Shown here piece by piece: positions 45,475-54,997 of a stretch of 64,000 nt of DNA. Source of the DNA: Microvirga sesbaniae (GTDB lineage: Bacteria > Pseudomonadota > Alphaproteobacteria > Rhizobiales > Beijerinckiaceae); assembly GCF_025460805.1 (NCBI RefSeq), contig NZ_JAMXFJ010000001.1:91074-155073 (forward strand), written 5' to 3'. Each line of letters begins with the position of its first letter. The first letter of the stretch is position 1. The notes below the pieces were generated by a model that did not search any database, had not been told where the DNA came from, and saw only the letters and a list, made by a program, of their open reading frames with translations. The position numbers were made by a program, and so were the translations under genes.

Positions 45475-46440
45475 ATGGATACAGGACAGGCGGCTTCCGA
45501 AGCGCGCGGGACGCGGATCGGCGTTCTCTACGCGTTGGCCGCATTCTTCATGTGGGGCTTGGCCGTTCCCCTCCATTTCAAGCTTATCTCGGCTGTTCCC
45601 GCCCTTCAGATTCTCGCCCACCGTATTGTCTGGGCGAGCCTGTTTGCCCTTGGCCTCATCCTCGCAGGCCGGCAATGGCGCAAGCTTGTCGAGGCGCTGA
45701 CCTCCGGCAGCCGGTTGCTGCTCCTGAGCCTTTCGGCCGCCCTGATCGCCGTCAACTGGCTCATCTATATCTGGGCCGTCAATGCCGGACATCTCGTTCA
45801 GACGAGCCTCGGATACTTCATCAACCCGCTCCTGAACGTGGTGCTCGGCGTTGTCTTCCTGCGGGAGAGACTCAATCCGGCGCAGATCGGCGCCTGCCTG
45901 ATCGCCGCCTCGGGCGTGCTCGTCCTTGCGGTCTCGTCGGGCGAGATGCCGTGGGTCGCGCTGGCTCTGGCCTTCAGCTTCGGCTGCTACGGCCTTGTCA
46001 GAAAGATCGTGCCGGTCGCGCCGCTCATCGGCTTTTGTGTCGAGTCCCTTCTGCTCACTCCTCTGGCCCTGGGCTACCTGGCCCGGGTTGCCGTGAACGG
46101 TGAATCCGCCGCCTTTCGGGGCGACCTGGTTCTGGACGCGCTGCTCGTCCTGACGGGACTGAGCACGGCCTTGCCGCTCATATGGTTCGCCGCGGGCGCG
46201 CAGCGGTTGAAGCTCTCCACCATCGGCCTGCTGCAGTACCTGGCCCCTTCGGGCCAGCTCGCACTCGGGGTTCTGGCCTATGGCGAGGCGTTCGGATGGA
46301 TCGATGCCCTTGCGTTCGGGCTGATCTGGATCGCTCTTGCGCTCTACACCATGAGCGCCCTGAGATCGGCGCCGCCCGTGCCGAACCCGGCGAGCCCGGA
46401 CGGGGCAACGGGGCCTCGATCCCGGACAGAGGCGTTGTGA
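45475..46440 (+). CDS. rarD: EamA family transporter, RarD type
   Basis: 321 aa with ten membrane helices. The RarD start GVLYALAAFFMWGLAVPLHFK and the NWLIYIWAVNAGHLVQTSLGYFINPLLNV stretch are diagnostic. Members export or import small metabolites; the chloramphenicol link is historical. An adjacent ATG at 45472 is equally possible as start. Confidence 0.88.
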   Translation: MDTGQAASEARGTRIGVLYALAAFFMWGLAVPLHFKLISAVPALQILAHRIVWASLFALGLILAGRQWRKLVEALTSGSRLLLLSLSAALIAVNWLIYIWAVNAGHLVQTSLGYFINPLLNVVLGVVFLRERLNPAQIGACLIAASGVLVLAVSSGEMPWVALALAFSFGCYGLVRKIVPVAPLIGFCVESLLLTPLALGYLARVAVNGESAAFRGDLVLDALLVLTGLSTALPLIWFAAGAQRLKLSTIGLLQYLAPSGQLALGVLAYGEAFGWIDALAFGLIWIALALYTMSALRSAPPVPNPASPDGATGPRSRTEAL

Positions 46441-46544
46441 GGCCGGATGGACATTTTGACGGCTTGGCCCGATGCTATCCCCAACCGTGGCCGGGCCTGC
46501 ACGATGCGCTTCAAGGCAGGTCCTGAAGAGGGTGCTTGCCTGCG

Positions 46545-48698
46545 ATGCGTGGGTGTTCCTGCAGCAGAGTGCTGATCGCCATGGTCTGTGGCGCTGTTCT
46601 CCTGGTCCTGGGGCCGCTCGGAGCCGAGGCGCAGCCTCAACCGGCCCCTCCTCCTCCACCCCAGGTTCAGCAATTGCTGCAGCTTCTGCAGGATCCCGCC
46701 GTTCAGACCTGGATCAATGAGCAGAAGAGGCCTCCCGTCGCCGTGGAGACTCCAGCGGCTGGGCCGACGGCGTCCGAGATCATGATGCAGCGGATCACGG
46801 GCCTGCGGGGTCGCTTGGCCGCCCTGGCCGCCGCCGTGCCGCGGCTGCCGGATGAATTCCGGGGAGCCTCCGGCCGCCTTCTCGAAGAACTCCAGGGACG
46901 ACGGCCCCTGTCGGTGCTCATCCTCATTCTCGGGTTCCTTGCCCTGGGAGCAGGGGCCGAACGGCTCTTCCGACTCGTGACCGGTCCGTCCCGGGGACGG
47001 ATCGTGAGCCGCCCGGTGACCACCACCTCCGAACGCCTGCATGCAGTCGTCCTGCGCTTCGCGTTCAATCTCGCCGACCTGGCGATCTTCGCCGCCGGGA
47101 GCATCGGGGCGTTCCTGGCCCTCGACTGGCCTGCGCTCCTCCGCCAGGTCGTGGTCGCCTTTCTCGTCGCCGCCGTGATCCTGCGGCTGGCTCTGATCGC
47201 GAGCCGTTTCCTGCTCGCGCCCAATCATGCCGGGCCGGCCCATGCCGAGCAGTTCCGGCTGATCCCGATGGATGCGGCGACGGCGCGGTTCTGGCACCGG
47301 CATGTTGCCCTGTTCGTCGGCTGGTTCGCCTTCGGATGGGCGACCGTCGATGCGCTCAGGGTTCTGGGCTTCACCCCGGAGGCGCGAGCCGTCATGGCCT
47401 ATGCCCTCGGCCTCGGGCTCCTGGTCATCGCCATCGAGGTGGTCTGGACCCGCCCTAGGCCGGCCTTCAGCAGGGCCCCGGAGGCGAGCGCGCCGAGGCG
47501 GCTGCCGCGCGCGCTCGCAGGCAGCCTGCTGTCCCTGTATTTCGTGCTTGTCTGGGGGTTGTGGGTGGCGGGCCTCATGGGATTCTTCTGGCTGTCCGTC
47601 ATCGCTCTGGTGCTGCCGCTTGCCATCTCCCTGACCGAGAAGGCCAGCCGCCATGCCCTTCGCCCCCACGTGGAGGGAGAAGCCGCCGCGCATACGGGAC
47701 TGATGGCCGTCTATCTGGATCGCGGAATCAGAGCCCTCCTCATCGCCGGCGCCGTCCTGCTGCTCGCCGACGCTTGGCATATCGACCTGGTCGAGATGAC
47801 AAGCCGCGATACGCTGCTGACCCGCCTCGTCCGCGGCGCCCTGAGCGCCATCGTCATCCTGCTCGTCGCCGATCTCGTCTGGCAAGTCGTGAAGACCTTG
47901 ATCGACAAGCGGCTCGCCCGGGCGCAGTCGCAGACATCCACGGACAGCGAGATCGCTTCGCGTGAGGCGCGGCTCAGAACGCTCCTGCCGATCTTTCGCA
48001 ACGTGATTTTTGCCGTCCTCGCCGTCGTTGCCGTGCTGATGGTCCTCTCCGCGCTAGGGGTGGAAATCGGACCATTGATCGCAGGCGCCGGGATCGCAGG
48101 CGTCGCCGTCGGGTTCGGCGCGCAGACGCTGGTCAAGGACGTGATCAGCGGGGTGTTCTACCTTCTCGACGATGCGTTCCGGGTCGGGGAGTACATCCAG
48201 AGCGGAAGCTACAAGGGCACGGTCGAATCCTTTTCCCTCCGCTCGGTCAAGCTGCGCCATCATCGCGGGCCGGTCTACACCGTGCCGTTCGGCGTGCTCG
48301 GGGCGGTCGAGAACATGAGCCGCGACTGGGTGATCGACAAGTTCCAGATCAACGTCCCCTACGACACGGATCTGGAGAAGGCGCGAAAGCTCATCAAGAA
48401 GATCGGCCAGGATATGGCGGCCGATCCCGAATATGCTCACAACATCATCGAGCCTCTCAAGATGCAGGGCGTCGAGCAATTCGGAGATTTCGCCATCCAG
48501 ATCCGGTGCAAGATGACGACGCGTCCGGGCGAGCAGTTCGTGATCCGCCGCAAAGCCTTTGCCCGCATCAAGCAGGCCTTCGACGAGAACGGAATCAAGT
48601 TCGCCTTCCCGACGGTTCAGGTGGCGGGCGGGGAGACGGCACCGGCCGTGGCCCAGGAGGGGCTCCAGCTCGTCAAGCCGGCGGGTGCTGCGGAGTAA
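46545..48698 (+). CDS. Large mechanosensitive ion channel of the MscS family
   Basis: 717 aa. Signal peptide MRGCSCSRVLIAMVCGAVLL..., then a periplasmic proline-rich stretch and about ten helices. The MscS pore and beta domain start near residue 500, with GAGIAGVAVGFGAQTLVKDVISG and DDAFRVGEYIQSG. It is longer than MscS (286 aa) and shorter than MscK (about 1,100 aa), so it is a multi-helix MscS relative (YbdG/MscM-like range). Gates to relieve osmotic pressure. ATG 46545; a TTG start at 46536 is also possible. Confidence 0.85.
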   Translation: MRGCSCSRVLIAMVCGAVLLVLGPLGAEAQPQPAPPPPPQVQQLLQLLQDPAVQTWINEQKRPPVAVETPAAGPTASEIMMQRITGLRGRLAALAAAVPRLPDEFRGASGRLLEELQGRRPLSVLILILGFLALGAGAERLFRLVTGPSRGRIVSRPVTTTSERLHAVVLRFAFNLADLAIFAAGSIGAFLALDWPALLRQVVVAFLVAAVILRLALIASRFLLAPNHAGPAHAEQFRLIPMDAATARFWHRHVALFVGWFAFGWATVDALRVLGFTPEARAVMAYALGLGLLVIAIEVVWTRPRPAFSRAPEASAPRRLPRALAGSLLSLYFVLVWGLWVAGLMGFFWLSVIALVLPLAISLTEKASRHALRPHVEGEAAAHTGLMAVYLDRGIRALLIAGAVLLLADAWHIDLVEMTSRDTLLTRLVRGALSAIVILLVADLVWQVVKTLIDKRLARAQSQTSTDSEIASREARLRTLLPIFRNVIFAVLAVVAVLMVLSALGVEIGPLIAGAGIAGVAVGFGAQTLVKDVISGVFYLLDDAFRVGEYIQSGSYKGTVESFSLRSVKLRHHRGPVYTVPFGVLGAVENMSRDWVIDKFQINVPYDTDLEKARKLIKKIGQDMAADPEYAHNIIEPLKMQGVEQFGDFAIQIRCKMTTRPGEQFVIRRKAFARIKQAFDENGIKFAFPTVQVAGGETAPAVAQEGLQLVKPAGAAE

Positions 48699-48720
48699 GC
48701 GTCTGTCGAGATCCCCCTGA

Positions 48721-48773
48721 GGCATCGGACCCAAAAGTGGACTTGCACTTTTGGGATCCATCCGATGCTCTAG
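48721..48773. repeat. CTAG-type palindromic repeat, single unit
   Basis: ggcatcggacccaaaagtgg / cttttgggatccatccgatgctctag: one clean hairpin unit, 22 bases after the MscS gene stop. Confidence 0.75.
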
Positions 48774-48777
48774 CGTG

Positions 48778-48816
48778 CAAAAGAAGAGCCCTGGAGAGGG
48801 AAACCTCTCCAGGGCT
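48778..48816 (-). terminator. Terminator of the sugar ABC transporter operon
   Basis: 13-bp stem agccctggagagg / cctctccagggct with a four-base loop. On the minus strand it is followed by CTTCTTTTG. It lies 27 bases past the binding-protein stop. Confidence 0.85.
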
Positions 48817-48843
48817 GGATTCGACGCGGAGTAAGACGTCGGT

Positions 48844-49782
48844 TCACTTCAGCATGGACGCGACATTGTCCTTCGTCACGCGGTCGATACCGGCATAGAT
48901 GATGTCCTGGACCTTCTCGCCCTTCTTCAGCTGCAGAAGGATGTCCATGGCCTTCTCGCCCATCTCGTACGGACGCTGGCCGACCAGCGCGTTGGCATAG
49001 CCGTCGCGCAGCAGCTCGAGCTGGACCTTCAGGGTGTCCGCCACCACGAGCGAGAACTTGCCCTGGCTCATGGCTTCCTTGTTCTTGTTCACGAAGCTCT
49101 TGTAGGCCTCGGGGACGAACATCGGCCAGCCGCCCACCGGCACGATGGCGGCGAGATCCGGATTGGCGGTCTTGAGGTCCTGCATCTGCTGGACGGCGAG
49201 CGCCAGGTCATCGTTGCAATACGTGGGAGAGCCGGAGACTTCCGTCCACTTGGATCCCTTCAGGGCATCGCGCACACCCTCGACGCGTTCCTTCAGGTTG
49301 GCGGCCGCCGGACCGCCGGACACCATGGCGTACTTTCCGCCTTCCGGGCGCAGCTTCAGGAGTTCCTCTCCGAGAGCGCGCCCCATGGCGCGGTTGTCGG
49401 TGCCCACATGCGCCTGGCGGGCGGAGTTCGGCGCGTCGGCGTCGAACGTGATGACCGGAATGCCGGCATCGCGCGCAGACTTGATCACGCGCACCGCAGC
49501 CGCCGCATCGGACACCGAGATGGCGATCCCGTCGACCTTCTGGCTGATCAGATCCTGGATGATCTGAGCCTGACTTGCCGGCTCATGCTCGACCGGACCC
49601 TTATAGATGCATTCCACGTTCCCCAGCTCCTTCGCACGCTTCATGCATCCGTCGCGGGAGAGGTCGAAATAGGGGTTGTTCATCGCCTTCGGCACGATGG
49701 CGAACTTGTAGGTCTGCTGCGCCATGGCCGGCGCTGTGAGCGCCGCGGCGGCGACCGCGGCAAGGATCAGGCGTTTCATCAT
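48844..49782 (-). CDS. Sugar ABC transporter substrate-binding protein
   Basis: 312 aa. Signal peptide MMKRLILAAVAAAALTAPAMAQ, then a periplasmic ribose-type binding domain (PBP1) with FAIVPKAMNNPYFDLSRDG and GIAISVSDAAAAVRVI. The strength of the ribosome site (GGAGG 5 bases before ATG 49782) fixes the start. It ends the operon containing the permease, ATPase, amidohydrolase and aldo/keto reductase. The sugar is probably a deoxy- or pentose-type aldose; see the enzymes upstream. Confidence 0.9.
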   Translation of the reverse strand: MMKRLILAAVAAAALTAPAMAQQTYKFAIVPKAMNNPYFDLSRDGCMKRAKELGNVECIYKGPVEHEPASQAQIIQDLISQKVDGIAISVSDAAAAVRVIKSARDAGIPVITFDADAPNSARQAHVGTDNRAMGRALGEELLKLRPEGGKYAMVSGGPAAANLKERVEGVRDALKGSKWTEVSGSPTYCNDDLALAVQQMQDLKTANPDLAAIVPVGGWPMFVPEAYKSFVNKNKEAMSQGKFSLVVADTLKVQLELLRDGYANALVGQRPYEMGEKAMDILLQLKKGEKVQDIIYAGIDRVTKDNVASMLK

Positions 49783-49897
49783 GTCTTCCTCCTGGTTGAT
49801 TGTCCGCCCCATGCCCGGGGTCTGGTGACCGGCTTCTCGCGGCCGGTTTCTAGCATCCGCTTTCGAGGCAAGGCAGCTTGCCTCAGACAACGGGATC

Positions 49898-50947
49898 TCA
49901 GGTCGTCATGCGCAGGGTCCGCAGGCGGTCGACCAGGACCGCCAGGATGATGATCCCGCCCACGAGCACGATCTGCCAATACGCGTTGATTCCGGCGAGC
50001 ACGAGCCCGTTGCGGATCACCTCGATGAGAAGGGCGCCGATGACCGCTCCTGCCGGGCCACCGATGCCGCCGTTGAGGTTCGCGCCGCCGATGACGGCCG
50101 CCGCGATGATGGTCAGTTCGTAGCCGGTCGCCAGATTGGCCGGAGCGGAGCCGAGCCATCCCACCATCAGGATGCCGGCAAATCCTGCGGACAGCGCGGA
50201 CAGCACGTAAACGGCGATCTTCACCCGTTCGACCGCGATGCCGGTGAGCGCCGCGGCCTTCTCGTTGCCGCCCAGCGCGAAGATGTGCCGCCCGAAGGCC
50301 GTGTGGTGAAGAACGACGCCGATGATCACCGCGAGAACGATCAGATAGATGATGGCGACCGGAACGCCCGCGATGTTGCCGTCGGTGATGTCGTAGAAGA
50401 GGTTCACGTCCGGTCCGGTCGGAGCCTGTCCACGTCCCTCCGTGACCGCATAGGCGAGGCCCCGGACGATCGAGAGCATGCCGAGGGTGGTCACGAAGGG
50501 CGAGAGCCCGACCCGGGCGATGAGCAGCCCGTTCGCCAGGCCGATCAGCAGCGCGACGCCGAGGCCGGCGGCGAGCGAGACCAGCATGCCGGCCAGCGGA
50601 ATGCCGTCGAGAGCGGTGCCGCTCAACGCCTGCATGACGATGGCGCAGGTGATCGCCGACAGGGCCATGGTGGAGCCGACCGAGAGATCGATCCCGCCCG
50701 TGACGATCACCAGGGTGACCCCGAGCGTCACGATGCCGACGAAGGAGAAGTTCTTGGCCACGTTGGCCAGGTTGCCGGGGCTGAGGAAGGCCGAGCTCAG
50801 GAACGACATCACGATCATGATGACCACGAGGGCCCCCGCCACATAGGCGGTCTGGCTCGCGAAGAAGCCGCGCCGCCACCAGCGGGCCCGGCCCACATTC
50901 GAGAAGTCGCTCGTGTCGGAACTGGTGGCTGGAGAGAGTTCGCTCAT
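49898..50947 (-). CDS. Sugar ABC transporter permease
   Basis: 349 aa with about ten helices and the ribose-transporter RbsC pattern, including GGIDLSVGSTMALSAI near residue 85 and GLANGLLIARVGLSPFVTTLGML. ATG 50945-50947 overlaps the ATPase stop by one base (TGATG), so the genes are coupled. Confidence 0.9.
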   Translation of the reverse strand: MSELSPATSSDTSDFSNVGRARWWRRGFFASQTAYVAGALVVIMIVMSFLSSAFLSPGNLANVAKNFSFVGIVTLGVTLVIVTGGIDLSVGSTMALSAITCAIVMQALSGTALDGIPLAGMLVSLAAGLGVALLIGLANGLLIARVGLSPFVTTLGMLSIVRGLAYAVTEGRGQAPTGPDVNLFYDITDGNIAGVPVAIIYLIVLAVIIGVVLHHTAFGRHIFALGGNEKAAALTGIAVERVKIAVYVLSALSAGFAGILMVGWLGSAPANLATGYELTIIAAAVIGGANLNGGIGGPAGAVIGALLIEVIRNGLVLAGINAYWQIVLVGGIIILAVLVDRLRTLRMTT

Positions 50948-51687
50948 CACGCCGCTTCCTTCGCGCCGGTGATCAGCGCCGTGACTTCCTCGGGGCTCGA
51001 CTGGCTGATCGGCTTGTCCGCCACCTTGGTCCCGCGCCGCATGACGACCACCCGTTCGCAGACCGAGAATACGTCAGGCATGCGGTGCGAGATCAGGATC
51101 ACGGCAATGCCCGCATCCTTCAGCCGGCGGATGAGATCGAGAACCTCGGCCACCTGGCGGACGGAGATCGCCGCGGTCGGCTCGTCCATGAGGATCAGCT
51201 TGGCTTTGGCAAGCCTCGTGCGGGCGATGGCGACCGCCTGCCTCTGCCCGCCCGACATGGCGCGGACCACGTCGTCCGGGCGCGTCTCGGACTTGAGCTC
51301 GCGGAAGAGGGCTGCCGTCCGCTGGTTCATGGTCGCGTGGTCGAGGAACGAGAACGGCCCGACCTTGCGTTTCAGCTCGCGGCCGAGAAACACGTTCGCG
51401 GCGGCCGTCAGATTGTCCGCCAGGGCGAGGTCCTGATAGACCACCTCGATGCCGACCGAGCGGGCATCGACCGGTCTGGTGAAGTGAACCTCCTGATCCT
51501 CGAACAGGACTCTGCCGTGGGAGGGCGGGAAGTTGCCCGCAATGATCTTCACCAGGGTCGATTTGCCGGCGCCGTTGTCTCCCATGAGGCCGACGACTTC
51601 GCCGGGCTTGATGGTGAGATTCACATGGGACAGAGCCCGAATGGCGCCGAATTCCTTTCCGACGTCTTGCAGGACGAGGAGTGACAA
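50947..51687 (-). CDS. Sugar ABC transporter ATPase (single domain)
   Basis: 246 aa, one ATPase domain rather than the double domain of RbsA, as in fructose-type FrcA. Walker A GDNGAGKST near residue 37, signature MSGGQRQAV near 135, Walker B LILMDEPTAA. The frame is open further upstream, but TTG at 51685-51687 follows GGGAGGA at 6 bases and begins MSLLVLQDVGKEFG, so it is the likely start. Confidence 0.85.
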   Translation of the reverse strand: MSLLVLQDVGKEFGAIRALSHVNLTIKPGEVVGLMGDNGAGKSTLVKIIAGNFPPSHGRVLFEDQEVHFTRPVDARSVGIEVVYQDLALADNLTAAANVFLGRELKRKVGPFSFLDHATMNQRTAALFRELKSETRPDDVVRAMSGGQRQAVAIARTRLAKAKLILMDEPTAAISVRQVAEVLDLIRRLKDAGIAVILISHRMPDVFSVCERVVVMRRGTKVADKPISQSSPEEVTALITGAKEAA

Positions 51688-51831
51688 GAGCGTTCCTCCC
51701 TCAAACTTCAGGCCTTTGCCTGTGCGGCGTCTTCGCGCCATTGCCGATCTAAGCACGGGGGGCCGTGCGGTGTCATCTGCACCTTTGGTGAAAAGGGTGC
51801 CGGCTTGTTCGGTCTCTTCCGGTGCCCGGCA

Positions 51832-52683
51832 TCATGCCGCCCTCTCGTTCTGCCTCGGATCGAGCTTGTAGAAGCGGGCTGCATTCAGGCCGAACACCTG
51901 GTCATGATGGCGGGCCGGCACGAGATCATGGCACATGGCGAGCCACCCCTCGTAGGTCCCGGCGAGCCGGAGCACCGGCCAGTCGCTGCCCCAGATGAGG
52001 CGCTCGGGACCGAACAGGTCGAGGAGAGTCTCGACATAAGGTCCGATGCTCGACAGGTCGCGCCGACCCCCGGCCTCCGTGAGAAGGCCCGAGAGCTTGC
52101 AATGAACCCGGGGGAGGGCGGCCAGCTCAGCCATCGGACCACGCCACGAATGGATCTCTCCGGTCGCGATGCGGGGTTTCGCTCCATGGTCGATCACGAT
52201 CGGGAGATCCGGGTGTCGCTTGGCAAACGCCGTCAGAGCCTTCAGATGCTGCGGCATCACCAGCGCATCGAACCGCAGGTCCGCCTCCTTCATGGCGTCG
52301 ATGGCCGGGTCGAGCCGCGGGTCATCGATCCAATCGTCGTCGGCGAGGTCCTGCAGCATCGGCCGCAGGCTCTTCAGCCGCGGATGAGCCGAGAGGCGCA
52401 CCACGTGACGAGCGGCATCGGGAGCCTTGAGGTCGACCCAGCCCACGACGCCCAGGATGAAAGAATGCCGATCCGCCAGATCCAGCATGAAGTCGGTGTC
52501 GTCCATCGTCGGAAGCGACTGAACCAGGACCGTGCCGGCGATGCCGCAGGCCATCAGGGTCGGCTCCAGGTCCTGCGGCCCGAAATCACGATGGATGTCA
52601 GCCAGTTCCGGCGGCGGCCACTGGCCTTCCCGGTTGCGCATCAGCCAGAAATGCTGGTGGGCGTCGATGCGCATGGAGCTCAT
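51832..52683 (-). CDS. Amidohydrolase, sugar-lactonase type
   Basis: 283-aa TIM-barrel metal hydrolase. Metal motif DAHQHFW near residue 7 and the later IVIDHGAKP and RLIWGSDWPV match the YitF / L-fuconolactonase and 2-pyrone-dicarboxylate lactonase branch. Expected to open the lactone made by the aldo/keto reductase upstream. Its ATG overlaps the reductase stop by 4 bases (ATGA). Confidence 0.82.
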   Translation of the reverse strand: MSSMRIDAHQHFWLMRNREGQWPPPELADIHRDFGPQDLEPTLMACGIAGTVLVQSLPTMDDTDFMLDLADRHSFILGVVGWVDLKAPDAARHVVRLSAHPRLKSLRPMLQDLADDDWIDDPRLDPAIDAMKEADLRFDALVMPQHLKALTAFAKRHPDLPIVIDHGAKPRIATGEIHSWRGPMAELAALPRVHCKLSGLLTEAGGRRDLSSIGPYVETLLDLFGPERLIWGSDWPVLRLAGTYEGWLAMCHDLVPARHHDQVFGLNAARFYKLDPRQNERAA

Positions 52684-53693
52684 CCGCCTTCGCCAGGCAG
52701 GGGGGCGGCTTCGTCTATCAGGCCGCGCCTGCGAAGGGCGGTCCAGAGCTCGTCAGGGATCGTGGCCTCGAACCATGCCACGTTCGTCTGAAGCTGCCCG
52801 GCGTCGCGGGCTCCGGTCACGCAGGAGACGACGGCCGGATGAGCCATGGGAAAGTGAAGGGCGGCCGCCGGGAGAGGCACGTCGAACTCGTCGCAGACGG
52901 CCTTCAAGGCCTGGACGCGCTCCACCACCTCGGGCGGCGCATCCTGGTAGTCGAACTTGTTGTTGCCGACGAGGATGCCCGAATTGAACGGGCCGGCGAT
53001 GACGATCGCGGTTCCTGCGTGGGCACAGGCCTCCATCAATGGGAGACTCATCTGCTCCAGCAATGTGTAGCGGCCCGCAAGCATGACGACATCGAGATCC
53101 GCCTCCTGCATCGCGTCCTGAACCACCTCCGCCTCGTTGACGCCGAGACCGATGGCCGTGACGGCTCCGTCGCGGCGGAGTTCCTGAAGCGCGCGGAACC
53201 CGCCGCCTGCGGTGAGCTGGCGCCAGTAATGCTCATGCCGTTCGCCATGAGTGTAGGGACCGATGTCGTGAATGTAGAGGATGTCGATCCCGACGACGCC
53301 CAGCCGCTGCTGGCTGTGCTCGAAGGATTTCAGAATGCCGTCATAGGTGTAGTCGTAGGTCGGGCGGAACGGGAGGGGCCGGACCCAGCCGTTCTCCTCC
53401 TTGCTCACGCTATTGTCGGGCACCATCAGGCGCCCGCCCTTCGTGCTGACGACGTAGCCGTCCCGCTCGTGATCGCTCAGCAGAGCGCCCAGCCGTCGCT
53501 CGGCCCGCGTATAGCCGTAATAGGGAGCGGTGTCGAAGTAGCGGATGCCGCAAGCCCATGCGGCCTCGGTTGCCGCCTGGGCTTCCGCAAAGCGGGTGTG
53601 GCTGTAGAGCCCTCCCATCGGGGCGGTCCCGAGACCGAGCGCCGTGAGAGACAAATCGCGGCGGGGCAGGGGGCGGCGGTCGGAAGCCCTCAT
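52680..53693 (-). CDS. Aldo/keto reductase, D-threo-aldose / L-fucose 1-dehydrogenase type
   Basis: 337 aa. Catalytic tetrad signs are FDTAPYYGYTRAERRLG near residue 45 (Asp, Tyr), the Lys in VVSTKGG, and the YIHDIGP histidine region. LGLGTAPMGGLY at the start and GAR near the end fit the family that oxidises D-threo-aldoses (L-fucose, D-arabinose, L-galactose) to lactones. Together with the lactonase and the ABC transporter it suggests oxidative uptake and use of such a sugar. ATG 53691-53693; upstream residues are not protein-like. Confidence 0.82.
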   Translation of the reverse strand: MRASDRRPLPRRDLSLTALGLGTAPMGGLYSHTRFAEAQAATEAAWACGIRYFDTAPYYGYTRAERRLGALLSDHERDGYVVSTKGGRLMVPDNSVSKEENGWVRPLPFRPTYDYTYDGILKSFEHSQQRLGVVGIDILYIHDIGPYTHGERHEHYWRQLTAGGGFRALQELRRDGAVTAIGLGVNEAEVVQDAMQEADLDVVMLAGRYTLLEQMSLPLMEACAHAGTAIVIAGPFNSGILVGNNKFDYQDAPPEVVERVQALKAVCDEFDVPLPAAALHFPMAHPAVVSCVTGARDAGQLQTNVAWFEATIPDELWTALRRRGLIDEAAPLPGEGG

Positions 53694-54025
53694 GGGACAG
53701 CCCCGATCCGAGCGCGTCCCGGATCCGCAGCCCGTCGCGCTGTTCGGGACTTCACCGGCGTGCTGGTGCAATGGCGGAGAACGGCCCGTACGCCTCGCAT
53801 GAATCCTCCCTCTGCAAGAGGGCTCTGTTGGCTGCAGAGCTCTCTGTCCGCCCTAATTGGTCAGGCCAGATTGGTTGCAATAGGAATAGGGCCGGGAGGA
53901 ATATTTGGTCAAGTTAAAAGGTTTCGGCAGAATTGTGTCAGTTCGGCCTTATTGTCAGCGACCGGAGCGTGAACTATGGTCAGGCCAGTTTTACATTTCC
54001 CTCCTGTCCGGAGGGCTCCGCGCCA
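53694..54025. promoter_or_regulatory. Divergent regulatory region with two copies of TGGTCAGGCCAG
   Basis: 332 bases between the divergent sugar operon and gntR. The 12-base element TGGTCAGGCCAG (TGG-N6-CAG, with TGG-N5-CCA symmetry inside it) occurs at 53858-53869 and 53977-53988, both in the same orientation. GntR/FadR proteins usually bind short palindromes in such a gap. Likely operators, by inference. Confidence 0.45.
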
Positions 54026-54718
54026 ATGTCGATCCCATCCAAGACCCTTGAGCCGAGGCGCCTTTACCAGCAGATCGCCGAACAGATCCGCGGCCTGATC
54101 CAGTCCGGCCATTTCCCGCCGGGAGCCCGCCTCCCGGCCGAACGGGATCTGGCCCATCACCTGGGCGTATCGCGTCCTTCGCTCAGGGAGGCCCTCATCG
54201 CGCTCGAGATCGACGGCAGCGTTGAAATCCGCTCGGGATCCGGCGTCTATGTCTGCACACCTTTGGAACGCGCCGCGAGCATGATGAACTCGATGGGCGA
54301 GAGCCCGTCGGAACTCATGCAGGCGCGGGCTGCCATCGAGGGAACGGTCGTGGCTCTCGCCTGTGCGCGCATGACCCCTGAGGGGCTGGCGTCCCTCCGG
54401 GCGACGCTCGAGGCGATGCGGGCCGACATCGCGGATGGCCGCGATCCGCTCGAGCAGGATCGCCAGTTCCATCTCGCCATTGCGGCCCTGTGCGGCAATT
54501 CCGTTCTCATGCGCATCGTCCGCGGCCTGTTCGACGAGCGTCACAGCCCGATTTCCGCTCAGCTCAGCGTCCGGTTCGAAAGCCGGGAAGGCTGGCACAC
54601 CGCGCTCCTGGAGCATGAAGCGATCTACGCGGCGCTGGAGGCTTCGGATCCCCTCCTAGCACAGGCGGCGATGCGGATTCATCTCGATGCGTCGACGAAG
54701 CGCTGGCTCGAGGATTGA
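54026..54718 (+). CDS. GntR family regulator, FadR subfamily
   Basis: 230 aa. The winged helix (residues 8-72: RRLYQQIAEQIRG, ARLPAERDLAHHLGVSRPSLREAL) is followed by an FCD ligand-binding domain (DRQFHLAIAALCGNSVLMRIV near 150, AAMRIHLDAS at the end). It faces the sugar operon and probably represses it until the sugar acid is present. Start ATG 54026; a longer in-frame form would be unlike the family. Confidence 0.88.
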   Translation: MSIPSKTLEPRRLYQQIAEQIRGLIQSGHFPPGARLPAERDLAHHLGVSRPSLREALIALEIDGSVEIRSGSGVYVCTPLERAASMMNSMGESPSELMQARAAIEGTVVALACARMTPEGLASLRATLEAMRADIADGRDPLEQDRQFHLAIAALCGNSVLMRIVRGLFDERHSPISAQLSVRFESREGWHTALLEHEAIYAALEASDPLLAQAAMRIHLDASTKRWLED

Positions 54719-54758
54719 GACGGACAGGACGGGCCCATCCGTGATCGGGTCGCGCAAA

Positions 54759-54792
54759 AGAAGCGGCTTCGGTCCATGCCGAAGCCGCTTCT
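54759..54792. terminator. Hairpin between gntR and the alginate lyase
   Basis: 14-bp stem agaagcggcttcgg / ccgaagccgcttct with loop tccatg. On the minus strand the stem is followed by CTTCTTTTG, so it best ends alginate lyase transcription, but it could also serve gntR. Confidence 0.7.
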
Positions 54793-54811
54793 GAACGCCC
54801 AGGCAGCTTGC

Positions 54812-54997
54812 CTAGAGCATCGGACCCAAAAGTGGACCCACTTTTGGGATCAGATCCGATGCTCATCTCCTGAAGCAGCGCACCGTCCGACGCGAAAAAC
54901 CGGGTCCACTTTTTCGCACGGTGCGCTAGAGCATCGGACGTGACCCAGAGGGCCGCGTCAGCGAAAAGTGGACCCGCTTTCGGGTCCGATGCGCTAG
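54812..54997. repeat. CTAG-type palindromic repeat, double copy
   Basis: Begins ctagagcatcggacccaaa and ends gggtccgatgcgctag, and contains an internal junction gcgctagagcatcgg, so two or more units are joined head to tail. Its last CTAG supplies the stop codon of the alginate lyase gene (54994-54996). Confidence 0.8.

Noticed and set aside
45070..46659. 529-codon open frame on the minus strand across rarD
   Set aside because: Composition is that of a shadow frame and rarD on the plus strand is clear.
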